Origin: Phytoactinopolyspora halophila
Lineage (GTDB): Bacteria > Actinomycetota > Actinomycetes > Jiangellales > Jiangellaceae
NCBI RefSeq assembly: GCF_003287285.1
Contig: NZ_QMIG01000009.1
Location: forward strand, 1 to 64,000
DNA: 64,000 nt
Reading direction: 5' to 3'
Shown here: piece after piece, positions 51,685 to 63,235 of the stretch
Layout of the letters: each line of letters begins with the position of its first letter
How positions within the stretch are numbered: the stretch's first letter is position 1
Position numbers and translations under genes: made by a program
Notes under the pieces: model-generated
What the model saw: only the letters and a program-made list of their open reading frames with translations
What the model was told of the DNA's origin: nothing
The model's database searches: none

Positions 51685-53349
51685 TCAGTCAGTAGGCGAC
51701 TGGCCTGCCGTTGACACGGCGTCTTCCCCGTAGGTTCGCGGTGTCCAGACGCGCACGCTCCCGTCCGGCCGTTCCGTGGTCCGGGTGCGTGAGGAGCCGA
51801 CGATCACCAGGCAGCGCATGTCCACGTCGTCGGCATCGAAGCCTTCGAGCGTGCTCACCTGCACCGATTCGTCGTCGCCGCCGACATCGCGGGCGATGAC
51901 GACAGGCGTGCCCGGTGACCGGTGCCGCGCGAGCACGGCCCGCGCCTTGTCGAGCTGGGCCCGCCGGCTGCGCGATGCGGGGTTGTAGAGGGCGACGACG
52001 AGATCGGCGGCGCCGGCCGCATCGAGGCGTTGCTCGATGACACTCCAGGGCTTGAGGCGATCCGACAGCGAGAGCATGCAGAAATCGTGGCCGAGTGGTG
52101 CGCCGACGCGTGCGGCCGCCGCCTGCGCAGCCGTCACACCGGGGACGACGCGAACATCGACCCCCTGCCACCGCGCGTCGTCGGCTTGTTCGAGCACCGC
52201 GGAGGCCATTGCGAACACGCCGGGATCGCCGGACGAGACCACGGCGACGCGGGTGCCCTGCCTCGCCAGCTCCAGTGCCTGAACGGCGCGGTCGGCCTCG
52301 ACGCGGTTGCCGGAGCTGTGCCGCTGCTGTCCTGCCCGCGTGGGTACTCGTGCGACATACGGGCCGTAACCGACGACGTGGTCAGCCGCGGCCAGTTCCT
52401 GTTCGGCCTCCGGGGTCAGCCATTGCGTACCAGCGGGTCCGAGTCCGACGACGACCACCTCACCGCGCCAGGCTGGATCCGATTGCTCGCCACGGGAGCC
52501 GGTCTCGACGTCGTGGACCTGCTCCGCGGCCCCGTGCGTCGCCCGTTCGTCCCGGGGCACGACAGCGACGGAGAAATACGGCACGGTCTCCGGGTCGACG
52601 TCGGCGATCCGCTGGATGCGGCCCTCGCCCCACGTGGCCCGCTCGACATAGTAGGCACCGTCCAGGCGCCCGGACTCGGCAAGCGCGTCCCGTACGGAGG
52701 TGAACGTGCGCCCGAGTTTGAGGATGGCGGCAGCGTCCGTGTCCGCCAGCCGCCGCGCCAGCTCCGGTTCCGGCAGGGTGCCGGGCAGGACGGTGAACGT
52801 TTCCTCGTGCTGCACGAGTGGGCGACCGAGCTCGGCCGCCGCACCGCTGATGGAGGTCACACCCGGAACGGCGTGCGCCTCGTAACGCTCGCGGAGCCGC
52901 TCGTGCATGTGCATGTAGGAGCCGTAGAAGAACGGATCACCGGCACAGAGCAGGGCGACGTCCCGCCCGGCGTCGAGATGCTCGGCCAGGCGCTTGGCGG
53001 CGTGCTCGTAGAACTCGGCGAGGGCGCCCTCGTAGCCACCGGGATGCCGCGTTCCTTCCGTGGTGACCGGATAGACGAGGGGTTCCTCGATCTGGTCGCC
53101 ACGCAGGTACGGCTCGGCGATCGAGCGAGCGATGCTACGCCCGTGCCGGGCACTGTGGTAGGCGATCACGTCGGCTCGCTCGATCAGGCGGGCTGCCTTG
53201 ATGGTGATCAGTTCGGGATCGCCCGGACCCAGCCCGACACCCCAGAGCCTGCCGACGGTCGAGTCGTCGGGCGAGCCGGTGTGCACGTCGGTATGCGAGT
53301 CCGTGCGCACGTCGGTGTGCGAGTCGCTGCTAGATGCGGCGTCGCTCAT
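51685..53349 (-). CDS. cobIJ: Precorrin-2 C20- / precorrin-3B C17-methyltransferase fusion
   Basis: A 554-residue fusion of two tetrapyrrole methylases. CobI (about 34-270; GRLWGVGLGPGDPELITIK, LCAGDPFFYGSYM, VPGVTSISGAA) methylates C20. CobJ (about 293-550; EVVVVGLGPAGTQWLTPEA, VVSSGDPGVFAMASAV, VVPGVTAAQAAAARVGAPLG) methylates C17 with ring contraction. The first 30 residues are a disordered Asp/Ser/His/Thr-rich tail made of a 24-bp tandem repeat (about 53285-53330). It is the last gene of the cobG operon and overlaps cobH by ATGA. The same fusion occurs in mycobacteria. Confidence 0.94.
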   Translation of the reverse strand: MSDAASSSDSHTDVRTDSHTDVHTGSPDDSTVGRLWGVGLGPGDPELITIKAARLIERADVIAYHSARHGRSIARSIAEPYLRGDQIEEPLVYPVTTEGTRHPGGYEGALAEFYEHAAKRLAEHLDAGRDVALLCAGDPFFYGSYMHMHERLRERYEAHAVPGVTSISGAAAELGRPLVQHEETFTVLPGTLPEPELARRLADTDAAAILKLGRTFTSVRDALAESGRLDGAYYVERATWGEGRIQRIADVDPETVPYFSVAVVPRDERATHGAAEQVHDVETGSRGEQSDPAWRGEVVVVGLGPAGTQWLTPEAEQELAAADHVVGYGPYVARVPTRAGQQRHSSGNRVEADRAVQALELARQGTRVAVVSSGDPGVFAMASAVLEQADDARWQGVDVRVVPGVTAAQAAAARVGAPLGHDFCMLSLSDRLKPWSVIEQRLDAAGAADLVVALYNPASRSRRAQLDKARAVLARHRSPGTPVVIARDVGGDDESVQVSTLEGFDADDVDMRCLVIVGSSRTRTTERPDGSVRVWTPRTYGEDAVSTAGQSPTD

Positions 53350-53969
53350 TCGTCCTCCCTCGCCACGGCGTTCACGGCGGCAGTGGCGATCGCGCTACCC
53401 CCGCGGCGGCCGTGGACGGTCAGATATGGTGCTGGTGCGCGCTTCTCCAGCTCCTCCTTCGACTCGGCGGCCCCCACGAACCCGACCGGCACGCCGATGA
53501 TGACGGCGGGCGCCGGGACGCCGTCGTCGAGCAGCTCGAACAGCCGGAACAACGCGGTCGGCGCGTTGCCGATGGCCACGACGGACCCCGCGAGCTGCTC
53601 GCGCCACAGGTCGAGGGCGGCGGCGCTGCGGGTGGTTCCCACCGTGTGGGCGAGCTCGGGAACACGCGGGTCGGACAGCGTGCAGATGACGTCGTTGTCG
53701 GCCGGCAACCGGGCGCGAGTGATGCCGCTGGCGATCATGTTCGCGTCCGTGAGGATCGGCGCTCCGGCCCGCAAGGCCGCGCGCCCGGCAGAGACCACGT
53801 CGGCGGAGAACGCGATGTCGTCGACCAGGTCGACCATGCCGCAGGCATGGATCATTCGCACGACTACGGTCGCCACGTCGGGTGGAAGGTTCGCGAGGTT
53901 CGCCTCGGCGCGGATGGTCGAGAACGACTGGCGGTAGATCTCGGCGCCGTCGCGGATGTAGTCGTGCAT
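53346..53969 (-). CDS. cobH: Precorrin-8X methylmutase
   Basis: A 207-residue CobH/CbiC. It moves the methyl group from C11 to C12, forming hydrogenobyrinic acid. The catalytic His is in VVRMIHACGMVDLVDDI (about residue 42). Other pieces are GAPILTDANMIASGIT, AIGNAPTALFRLFEL and VIIGVPVGFVGAAESKEEL. One base separates its ATG from the cobG stop, and it overlaps cobIJ. Confidence 0.95.
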   Translation of the reverse strand: MHDYIRDGAEIYRQSFSTIRAEANLANLPPDVATVVVRMIHACGMVDLVDDIAFSADVVSAGRAALRAGAPILTDANMIASGITRARLPADNDVICTLSDPRVPELAHTVGTTRSAAALDLWREQLAGSVVAIGNAPTALFRLFELLDDGVPAPAVIIGVPVGFVGAAESKEELEKRAPAPYLTVHGRRGGSAIATAAVNAVAREDE

Positions 53970-53970
53970 G

Positions 53971-55176
53971 TCAGTCCCTCCCCGGGACGATGGAGGACAG
54001 GCCAGTGGGGGCGCCGCCGTTGACGACGTAGCCCTCGCTCGTGGCCACGACGTCGACGTGTTCGGCCTGCGGCCGTCCACAGCGCCGCTCGCATCCGCTG
54101 ATGTGGATCGGTGGGCCGGCCGGAAGTTCGGCGAGGACGGCGCGCGCATCCGTCCGGACATCGGCAGCCGAGGAGGCGCATCCGGGGCTGCCGATGCACG
54201 CGCTCACGCGCAGTGCCGAATCGCCGGGGTTCAGCAGGAAGCCAGCCTCGTCGAGCCGGGCGGTCACGTCAGCGGCGGCGTCGGGGTCGAGACCCGGCAC
54301 GATGACCGAGCGCCACGGCGTGACGACGGCCCGCTCGGGGGCGAGCTGGGCGAGCAGCCGCAGCTGGGCGCTGGTGAGCGTGCCGAAGGCCACGCCGGCC
54401 ACGATGGCTACGGCGTCGCCGGTGGAGTGCCGGTAGACGCCGACGCTCTCCGCCCCGCCCCCTCTCCGATGATCATGAACACTTATCGACCCCATGGGTC
54501 GATAAGTGTTCATGATCATCGGAGGGAGGCGGTGCAGGGATGTGGGATCGAGCTCGCGCACTCGCCAGGCGCCGCTCCCGTCCTCCGCACGCAGATCCAG
54601 GAAGGCGAGCGCGGCGCTGATCATGGCAGGAACGGCGACGTTCCTCTCGGCATGCAGGCCGCTGGCGGCACCGCCGACGACGAGCGCGCCGCTCGTGTCG
54701 TCGACGGCACGCCAGCCGACGTCGAGGGAGCCCGGCGGGAGATCACCTCGACCGTCGTCGAGGCCGAACTGGAACCGGCCGGGAAGTTCCGTCAACCGGG
54801 GCTCGTTGCAGATCGCCGCGTCGAGCTCGGTGACGAGGTGCCGGACGTCGGTGAGGCCCCCACGGATGCCGCTCATCGGAGAGGCCAGGATGTTGCGCAC
54901 TCGCTCGTGTGGGGGCGCCGGAAGCAAACCGGCCCCACTCAGGCGAGCCGCGAGGTCGTCGACGTCCCGGACGGCGCGTATCTGTACGTTGGCGCGCGAC
55001 GTGAGGTGAAGCTTGCCGGATGCGCACTCGTCGGCGCCCCCGGCCAGGGCGGCTAGCTGCGGGGCGGAGATGGCCCCACCCGGGACGCGGATACGCGCGA
55101 GCGGGCCGTCCGCGGCATGGTGTGTGGTGAGAGCTCCGGGGCAGGCATCGGTGCGCTCGCGTACTGACCGGCCCAT
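53971..55176 (-). CDS. cobG: Precorrin-3B synthase CobG carrying an in-frame palindromic insert
   Basis: A 401-residue protein of the nitrite/sulfite reductase superfamily. CobG uses O2, a [4Fe-4S] cluster and flavin or non-haem iron to make precorrin-3B, so it marks the aerobic route. The first half has IRVPGGAISAPQLAALAG and KLHLTSRANVQIRAV. The second half has GVYRHSTGDAVAIVAGVAFG (20) and the Cys-cluster residues SACIGSPGCASS and SGCERRCGRP. Between the halves, palindromic element 3 codes for MIMNTYRPMGSISVHDHR. ATG 55176 follows riboswitch 2. Confidence 0.92.
   Translation of the reverse strand: MGRSVRERTDACPGALTTHHAADGPLARIRVPGGAISAPQLAALAGGADECASGKLHLTSRANVQIRAVRDVDDLAARLSGAGLLPAPPHERVRNILASPMSGIRGGLTDVRHLVTELDAAICNEPRLTELPGRFQFGLDDGRGDLPPGSLDVGWRAVDDTSGALVVGGAASGLHAERNVAVPAMISAALAFLDLRAEDGSGAWRVRELDPTSLHRLPPMIMNTYRPMGSISVHDHRRGGGAESVGVYRHSTGDAVAIVAGVAFGTLTSAQLRLLAQLAPERAVVTPWRSVIVPGLDPDAAADVTARLDEAGFLLNPGDSALRVSACIGSPGCASSAADVRTDARAVLAELPAGPPIHISGCERRCGRPQAEHVDVVATSEGYVVNGGAPTGLSSIVPGRD
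54464..54524. repeat. Palindromic element 3, inside the cobG coding sequence
   Basis: Arms 54464-54492 and 54496-54524 (29 bp each) are exact reverse complements around CAT. The outer part CTCCGATGATCATGAACACT shares TGATCATGAACACT with element 2. Read with cobG it has no stop and adds about 20 residues to the interdomain linker. It is flanked by GC-rich low-complexity sequence (54451-54463, 54525-54535). Confidence 0.92.
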
Positions 55177-55189
55177 GGACGACCGCCTT

Positions 55190-55384
55190 CCATCACCTCG
55201 TGGAACGTCGCTTGCAGTGCCGTGGCCGGTCTCCTGGCTGACGGATCCACACCCTCCGGCCTGCCTTCCCAGGTGGCGCGCCACCCAGTGGCTCCCTTGA
55301 CGGGACGGCCGGGAGCTTCCCCGATCACAGTGGCGAGGGCCGCTCCGGTTTCACACCGGATTCCCATACGCCACGGCAGTGAAC
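55190..55384 (-). promoter_or_regulatory. Cobalamin riboswitch 2
   Basis: Minus-strand sequence has GGGAATCCGGTGTGAAACCG, the B12 box CTCGCCACTGTGATC, GAGCCACTGGG, GGGAAGGC and GCCAGGAGACCGGCC. Its last part, CACGAGGTGATGGAAGGCGG, is identical to riboswitch 1, and the conserved core is nearly so. It lies right before the cobG ATG and controls cobG-cobH-cobIJ. Confidence 0.93.
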
Positions 55385-55425
55385 AGTGTACCGGATCGGC
55401 ATCCGGCGCCGTTTTTTGGAACTCA

Positions 55426-55491
55426 CTTCTTGGCTCTGCGGAACGTCCAGAGCCCTCGATGCCGCTCTGGACGTTCCGCAAACCCAAGAAG
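55426..55491. repeat. Long imperfect inverted repeat, 27-bp arms
   Basis: 55426-55452 and 55465-55491 pair with a few mismatches in the middle; CTCTGGACGTTCCGCA and its complement form an unbroken 16-bp stem, with CTTCTTGG/CCAAGAAG outside. It lies between riboswitch 2 and the lipoprotein gene, which are divergent. Its ends differ from the TGATCATG palindromes. Possible roles are a transcription block between the divergent units or another palindromic repeat family. Confidence 0.75.
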
Positions 55492-55642
55492 TCGGCCTTG
55501 CTCGCCGTGACGAGGGTGAATCCGTTCCGCGGCGCGCAATCTCCGTCCGGCTTCGCGTCGTACAACCGGTGTCCGAACACCTCGGATGGACACCAGGTCC
55601 GGTGAGACGTGCCCATCCGGACGACCGATGCTTGGAGGTTCG

Positions 55643-56128
55643 ATGAACCGCCGACTACGGATGTCGCTCGCGCTGCTCGGCATTGTCGCGCTGGGTGCGC
55701 TCGGGGCATGCAGCGACGACGACGGCGATGTGGCCGCCCCGGAGGGTCCGCACCTGACCGTGACGGACACCGATGCCGGTGAGATCCTCGTGGACCACGA
55801 GGGACGCACCGTCTACCTGTTCACTGAAGATTCGCCCGGGCAGAGCGCGTGCGTCGACGAGGACTGCCTGAGCGCCTGGCCGATCCTCGAGGGAGAGTTC
55901 GAGGCCGGCGAGGGTGTCGACGCCGACCTGCTCGGCACGATCGAGCGTGACGACGGGATGACACAGGCCACCTACGGCGACTGGCCCCTGTACTACTTCG
56001 CCAGCGACGAGGGCCCGGGTGACATTCAGGGCCAGGGCGTCAACGACGTCTGGTTCGTGCTCGACCCCGCCGGCAACGCGATCGAAGGGGACGTCGCGGT
56101 GGAGGAGGATGGCAACTCCGGATACTGA
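55643..56128 (+). CDS. Secreted-repeat lipoprotein (Lipoprotein_15 type)
   Basis: A 161-residue lipoprotein with lipobox LGALGAC (Cys23). The mature part carries two units of the PF03640 'secreted repeat of unknown function': EILVDHEGRTVYLFTEDS with C-x4-C and AWPILEG, then GDWPLYYFASDEGPGDIQGQ (20). Such lipoproteins are widespread in actinobacteria and sit outside the membrane; the function is unknown, and a redox or metal role has been suggested for relatives. GGAGG lies 7 nt before the ATG. Confidence 0.85.
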   Translation: MNRRLRMSLALLGIVALGALGACSDDDGDVAAPEGPHLTVTDTDAGEILVDHEGRTVYLFTEDSPGQSACVDEDCLSAWPILEGEFEAGEGVDADLLGTIERDDGMTQATYGDWPLYYFASDEGPGDIQGQGVNDVWFVLDPAGNAIEGDVAVEEDGNSGY

Positions 56129-56173
56129 TGCCGGTTCTGGCGGCATGCCACGGGGTAGGCGAGGATTGGGGAC

Positions 56174-57139
56174 ATGGTCGATCTTTCTGATGTTCGTGCC
56201 GCACATGCCCGTATCGACGGTCATATTCGCCGGACCCCGGTCATCGACGTCGAGCCCGACGTCATCGCGCCGGCGGGACGGCTGTGGTTCAAACTTGAGC
56301 AGCTTCAGCACACCGGCTCGTTCAAGGCCCGGGGTGCATTCAACCGGATCCGTGCCGCTCTCGAAGCATCCGCTGCCCCGTCAAGCGAATCGGATCATGA
56401 CCCGGTTCGCGTGATCGTCGCCGCGTCCGGAGGGAACGCCGGCATGGCGCTCGCCCACGCGGCGCGAGTGCACGGCCTACCGGCACAGGTGTTCGTGCCG
56501 GAGAACGCGCCACCGGTGAAGGTGAAGAAGCTCCGGGACCTGGGAGCGGACGTGATGCAGGTGGGCACCAAGTACGCGGACGCGTACGAGGCGGCGACGG
56601 CCCGCGCCGAAGAGCCGGGGGCGCTGTTCTGTCATGCGTACGATCAGCCGGAAATCTGTGCTGGTCAAGGAACGCTCGGGCGGGAGCTGCTCGACCAGAC
56701 GGGTGGTGAGGTGGACACGATCCTGCTCGCCGTCGGGGGCGGCGGATTGATGGCTGGCGTCGCCGCGGCCGTCGAAGGAAGCGCCCGCGTGGTTGCCGTC
56801 GAACCGGCAGCTATCCCCACGCTGCGCACGGCGCTCGACGTGGGTGGCCCCGTGGACGTCGACGTGTCCGGCATCGCAGCCGACTCGCTGGGTGCCTCGC
56901 GGGTGGGCACCATCGCCTACGAGGTCGCGGTACGCACCGGCGTCGACTCGGTGCTCGTGGAGGACGCCGACATCGTCGAGGCACGGCAGATGCTCTGGAA
57001 GGAGTACCGCACGGTGGTGGAGCACGGCACCGCGTCGGCCCTGGCCGCGCTGCTGTCGGGTGCTTACCGACCGGCGGCTGGCGAGCGGGTAGCCGTCGTG
57101 CTGTGTGGTGCCAACACCGATCTGTCGGATCTCGGCTGA
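56174..57139 (+). CDS. Threonine/serine dehydratase family PLP enzyme
   Basis: A 321-residue fold-type II PLP enzyme. The PLP lysine is in LQHTGSFKARGAFNR, the phosphate-binding Gly loop in VGGGGLMAGVAAA, and SGGNAGMALAHAA is the substrate loop. It lacks the C-terminal ACT-like regulatory domain of biosynthetic IlvA, so it is a catabolic-type dehydratase or a serine racemase relative. It would deaminate serine or threonine to the keto acid. Exact substrate not certain. Confidence 0.85.
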   Translation: MVDLSDVRAAHARIDGHIRRTPVIDVEPDVIAPAGRLWFKLEQLQHTGSFKARGAFNRIRAALEASAAPSSESDHDPVRVIVAASGGNAGMALAHAARVHGLPAQVFVPENAPPVKVKKLRDLGADVMQVGTKYADAYEAATARAEEPGALFCHAYDQPEICAGQGTLGRELLDQTGGEVDTILLAVGGGGLMAGVAAAVEGSARVVAVEPAAIPTLRTALDVGGPVDVDVSGIAADSLGASRVGTIAYEVAVRTGVDSVLVEDADIVEARQMLWKEYRTVVEHGTASALAALLSGAYRPAAGERVAVVLCGANTDLSDLG

Positions 57140-57160
57140 GGTGGGTCTGCACGTCGGCTC

Positions 57161-57262
57161 ACGGTGCCGTGCACGCTGAACCCACGTCCCGTGCGCGCTG
57201 AGTCCACGTCGAGGGATCGAGGAAAGCGCTCTCTGAGGTGGACTCAACGTGCACGGCACCGT
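57161..57262. repeat. Tandem and inverted copies of a 22-bp unit
   Basis: CCGTGCACGCTGAACCCACG begins a 22-bp unit at 57167-57188 that is repeated with four changes at 57189-57210. A third, inverted copy lies at 57238-57256. The outer arms ACGGTGCCGTGCACG (57161-57175) and their exact complement (57248-57262) enclose the set. It lies between the convergent dehydratase and cobN genes and may act as a terminator or a protein-binding array. Confidence 0.7.
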
Positions 57263-57294
57263 TGTCTGCGGAACGACCGGCGGCCGCTCGCCTC

Positions 57295-61182
<3,888 letters not shown>

Positions 61183-61199
61183 GATGTCCTCTCTCGGGT

Positions 61200-61445
61200 G
61201 TCACCCGCACCCGGATCGGCGGACGACGCCGGGCAGTGTCCTGGCTTCCGGATCGTCACCTGCCCTCGGCCTTCCCGAGTCGCGTGATCGGTGTGGGCAA
61301 GCGCCAGCGAGTCGAGCAGGCGCCTCCGTCACCGATCCAGCGCCCCAGTGGCTTGCGGTGAGGGCCGGCTCCCCGGTCACAGTCGCGGGACGGCCCCGGT
61401 ATCGGGCACGCGAGGTGCCCTCACCGGCGTTCCTGCCGTGACGTC
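61200..61445 (-). promoter_or_regulatory. Cobalamin riboswitch 3 (divergent type)
   Basis: Minus-strand elements in order: GGCAGGAACGCCGGTGAGGG, the B12-box variant GCGACTGTGACC (instead of GCCACTG), AAGCCACTGGG, GGGAAGGCCGAGGGCAGGTG and AAGCCAGGACACTGCCCGGC. The P4-P6 core is recognisable but the peripheral stem is longer than in riboswitches 1 and 2. It precedes cobN alone. The remaining gap to the OsmC gene holds nothing else I can identify. Confidence 0.9.
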
Positions 61446-61615
61446 GGATGGTCGACTCCGATCCTACGGGACCGTGGAATGTCGAGTCCGCCCCTGTCCC
61501 GGACACGGCGTCCGACTCTCGACTTCGACCTCGAGACATGCGGTAAAAGGGCCCGAACGGCACAGTTCCTGCCTGTCTGGGTGTCGAAGTCGCGCGAACG
61601 CGAGGCGTCGATCAG

Positions 61616-62089
61616 TTAGGCGACCTGTGTCTCGGGAGCGTGGTGGACGGGGAAGTTCACCGATCGGGCGATGAAACACTTGCTCGCGGCATCGTGATGC
61701 AGCTCCTGGGCCTTGTCGGCCATCGCTGTGTCGGTGATGGTGACGACCGGACGCAGTGTGACCTCGGTGAACTGGCCGGATCCAGCGCCGTCCATGACCA
61801 TGGTGCCGAGCGGAGAATCCGTGTAAGCAGTCACGACCACACCAGCGTTAGCAGCCAGGTGCAGATACCAGAGCATGTGGCATTCGGAGAGCGCGGCGAC
61901 CAGGAGCTCCTCCGGATTCCATCGTTCCGCGTCGCCACGGAATGCCGGGTCCGCAGAAGCGGCTATGGAGGTTGACTTCCCCTCAGCACGGATCTCGTGT
62001 GCTCGGCTGAAGGCGCGGTAGTGCGAGGTGCCCGTGCCTTCGTTTCCCGTCCACTCGACCGCGATCTCGTACTGGTGGGTGGCTGGCAT
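61616..62089 (-). CDS. OsmC/Ohr-family protein
   Basis: A 157-residue OsmC-fold protein, which detoxifies organic hydroperoxides with a Cys pair. The Cys residues are in VAALSECHMLWYLHLAA (about residue 71) and ASKCFIARSVNFPV (about 139), and the N-terminal strand is YEIAVEWTGNEGTGTSHYR (19). The spacing fits OsmC-like peroxidases. ATG 62089 follows GGAGGGACACCC, a good ribosome site. Confidence 0.85.
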   Translation of the reverse strand: MPATHQYEIAVEWTGNEGTGTSHYRAFSRAHEIRAEGKSTSIAASADPAFRGDAERWNPEELLVAALSECHMLWYLHLAANAGVVVTAYTDSPLGTMVMDGAGSGQFTEVTLRPVVTITDTAMADKAQELHHDAASKCFIARSVNFPVHHAPETQVA

Positions 62090-62193
62090 GGGTGTCCCTC
62101 CGGTTCACGGCCGCACGTCAGGCATCAGTCTGGCATGCCTTCGCGCGCGGCGCGTCCGGTGTTCGGGGTCACCGCCGCCCAGAACGTCGATGA

Positions 62194-62715
62194 TCAGCGG
62201 GAGCGGAGGCGACGGTAGGCTTCCGCACTGTCGGGGGTCCACGTCCATTCGGAGAACCGCCGGTCCAGCTCGTCGTCGGTCAGGAAGGAGTGCCAGGCGA
62301 TCTCGTCGGCCTGTGGACGAACGGGCACGTCACAGCGTCCCTCGTACACCGCGCACCACCACGTGTGTTCCGCGTCGTCGTAGAGAAACGTGAACAGCCG
62401 CGTCAGCTGGCCGAGTTCGGCCACGCCCAGCTCTTCTCGGGCCTCGCGTACTGCCGCGTCGTCGTAAGACTCGCCGGCATGGACGACGCCGCCGACGAAC
62501 ATGTCGCAGTGCGACGGGAAGATGAGCTTGGAAGCGGTCCGCTGGTGGACGAAGACGCGTCCGAGATGGTCGCGCACCAGGACGAACACGCAGCGATGCG
62601 GGAGTCGCCGGGCGTAGGCATCGCGTCGCGAGGCTCGGCCGACGACCCGATCCCGTTCGTTGACGATGTCGACCAGCTCGTCGCCCGACGATGGCGGATC
62701 ACTCACTTCCAGCAT
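62194..62715 (-). CDS. NUDIX hydrolase (YfcD/IPP-isomerase-like)
   Basis: A 173-residue protein with the Nudix box GGVVHAGESYDDAAVREARE followed by ELG; the two Glu that bind Mg2+ are in REAREELG. The N-terminal ELVDIVNERDRVVGRASR and VFVHQRTASKLIFPSHCDM match the YfcD branch, close to isopentenyl-diphosphate isomerase but without its extended domain. It should hydrolyse a nucleoside or other diphosphate; the substrate is unknown. Confidence 0.88.
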   Translation of the reverse strand: MLEVSDPPSSGDELVDIVNERDRVVGRASRRDAYARRLPHRCVFVLVRDHLGRVFVHQRTASKLIFPSHCDMFVGGVVHAGESYDDAAVREAREELGVAELGQLTRLFTFLYDDAEHTWWCAVYEGRCDVPVRPQADEIAWHSFLTDDELDRRFSEWTWTPDSAEAYRRLRSR

Positions 62716-62767
62716 TCAATCAGCATGCAGCCCTGGTGCGGCAGCCGGGAGGGAACGTCGGGCGGTA

Positions 62768-63043
62768 TTACCTGAGGCACTCGGCGGCCAGCTCCGGCAG
62801 ATCGGAGTCATCGAGCGCCCGCTGTGTCGCGTCCACGGCTGCCGACGCGGTTGCCCACTCCTCCTCGATGGCTGCTGCCACGCTCTCCGCCGCCCGCACG
62901 GCCTCGCGGCACGATTCCGGAAGTGGTGCGCTGGCCCGACCGATCAGTATGCCCGCGACGAGGCCGATGACGATTCCCAGAACGGCCACCATCGTTGTGA
63001 TCAATGTGCCGCGATGCCAGCGAATGCGGTCGGTGCCTTCCAT
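62768..63043 (-). CDS. Small single-pass membrane protein of unknown function
   Basis: About 91 residues. One membrane segment (about 14-36; LITTMVAVLGIVIGLVAGIL) is followed by an acidic Ala/Glu-rich helix with two Cys (SCREAVRAAESVAAAIEEEW ... AAECL). The helix could be a short coiled coil outside or inside the membrane. ATG 63043 (MEGTDRIRW) has GGAAGG about 8 nt upstream; ATG 63049 is an alternative. No family recognised. Confidence 0.55.
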   Translation of the reverse strand: MEGTDRIRWHRGTLITTMVAVLGIVIGLVAGILIGRASAPLPESCREAVRAAESVAAAIEEEWATASAAVDATQRALDDSDLPELAAECLR

Positions 63044-63235
63044 GAGCACGGTTCCTTCCGGAACTGAACTGCGGGCCTTTATTCAAGTTTGCGTGAAGAA
63101 AGGCTTTCGTGCCGCATCGTGGCGTGACTCCCTGTCACAACTGATCATTGACGCTCGTGCACATGTCCATGTCGACGATCGTTGATAATCCGGCGATCAC
63201 GCCGACTCGACGGAGCCCGACGGAGTTAGCCGAGG

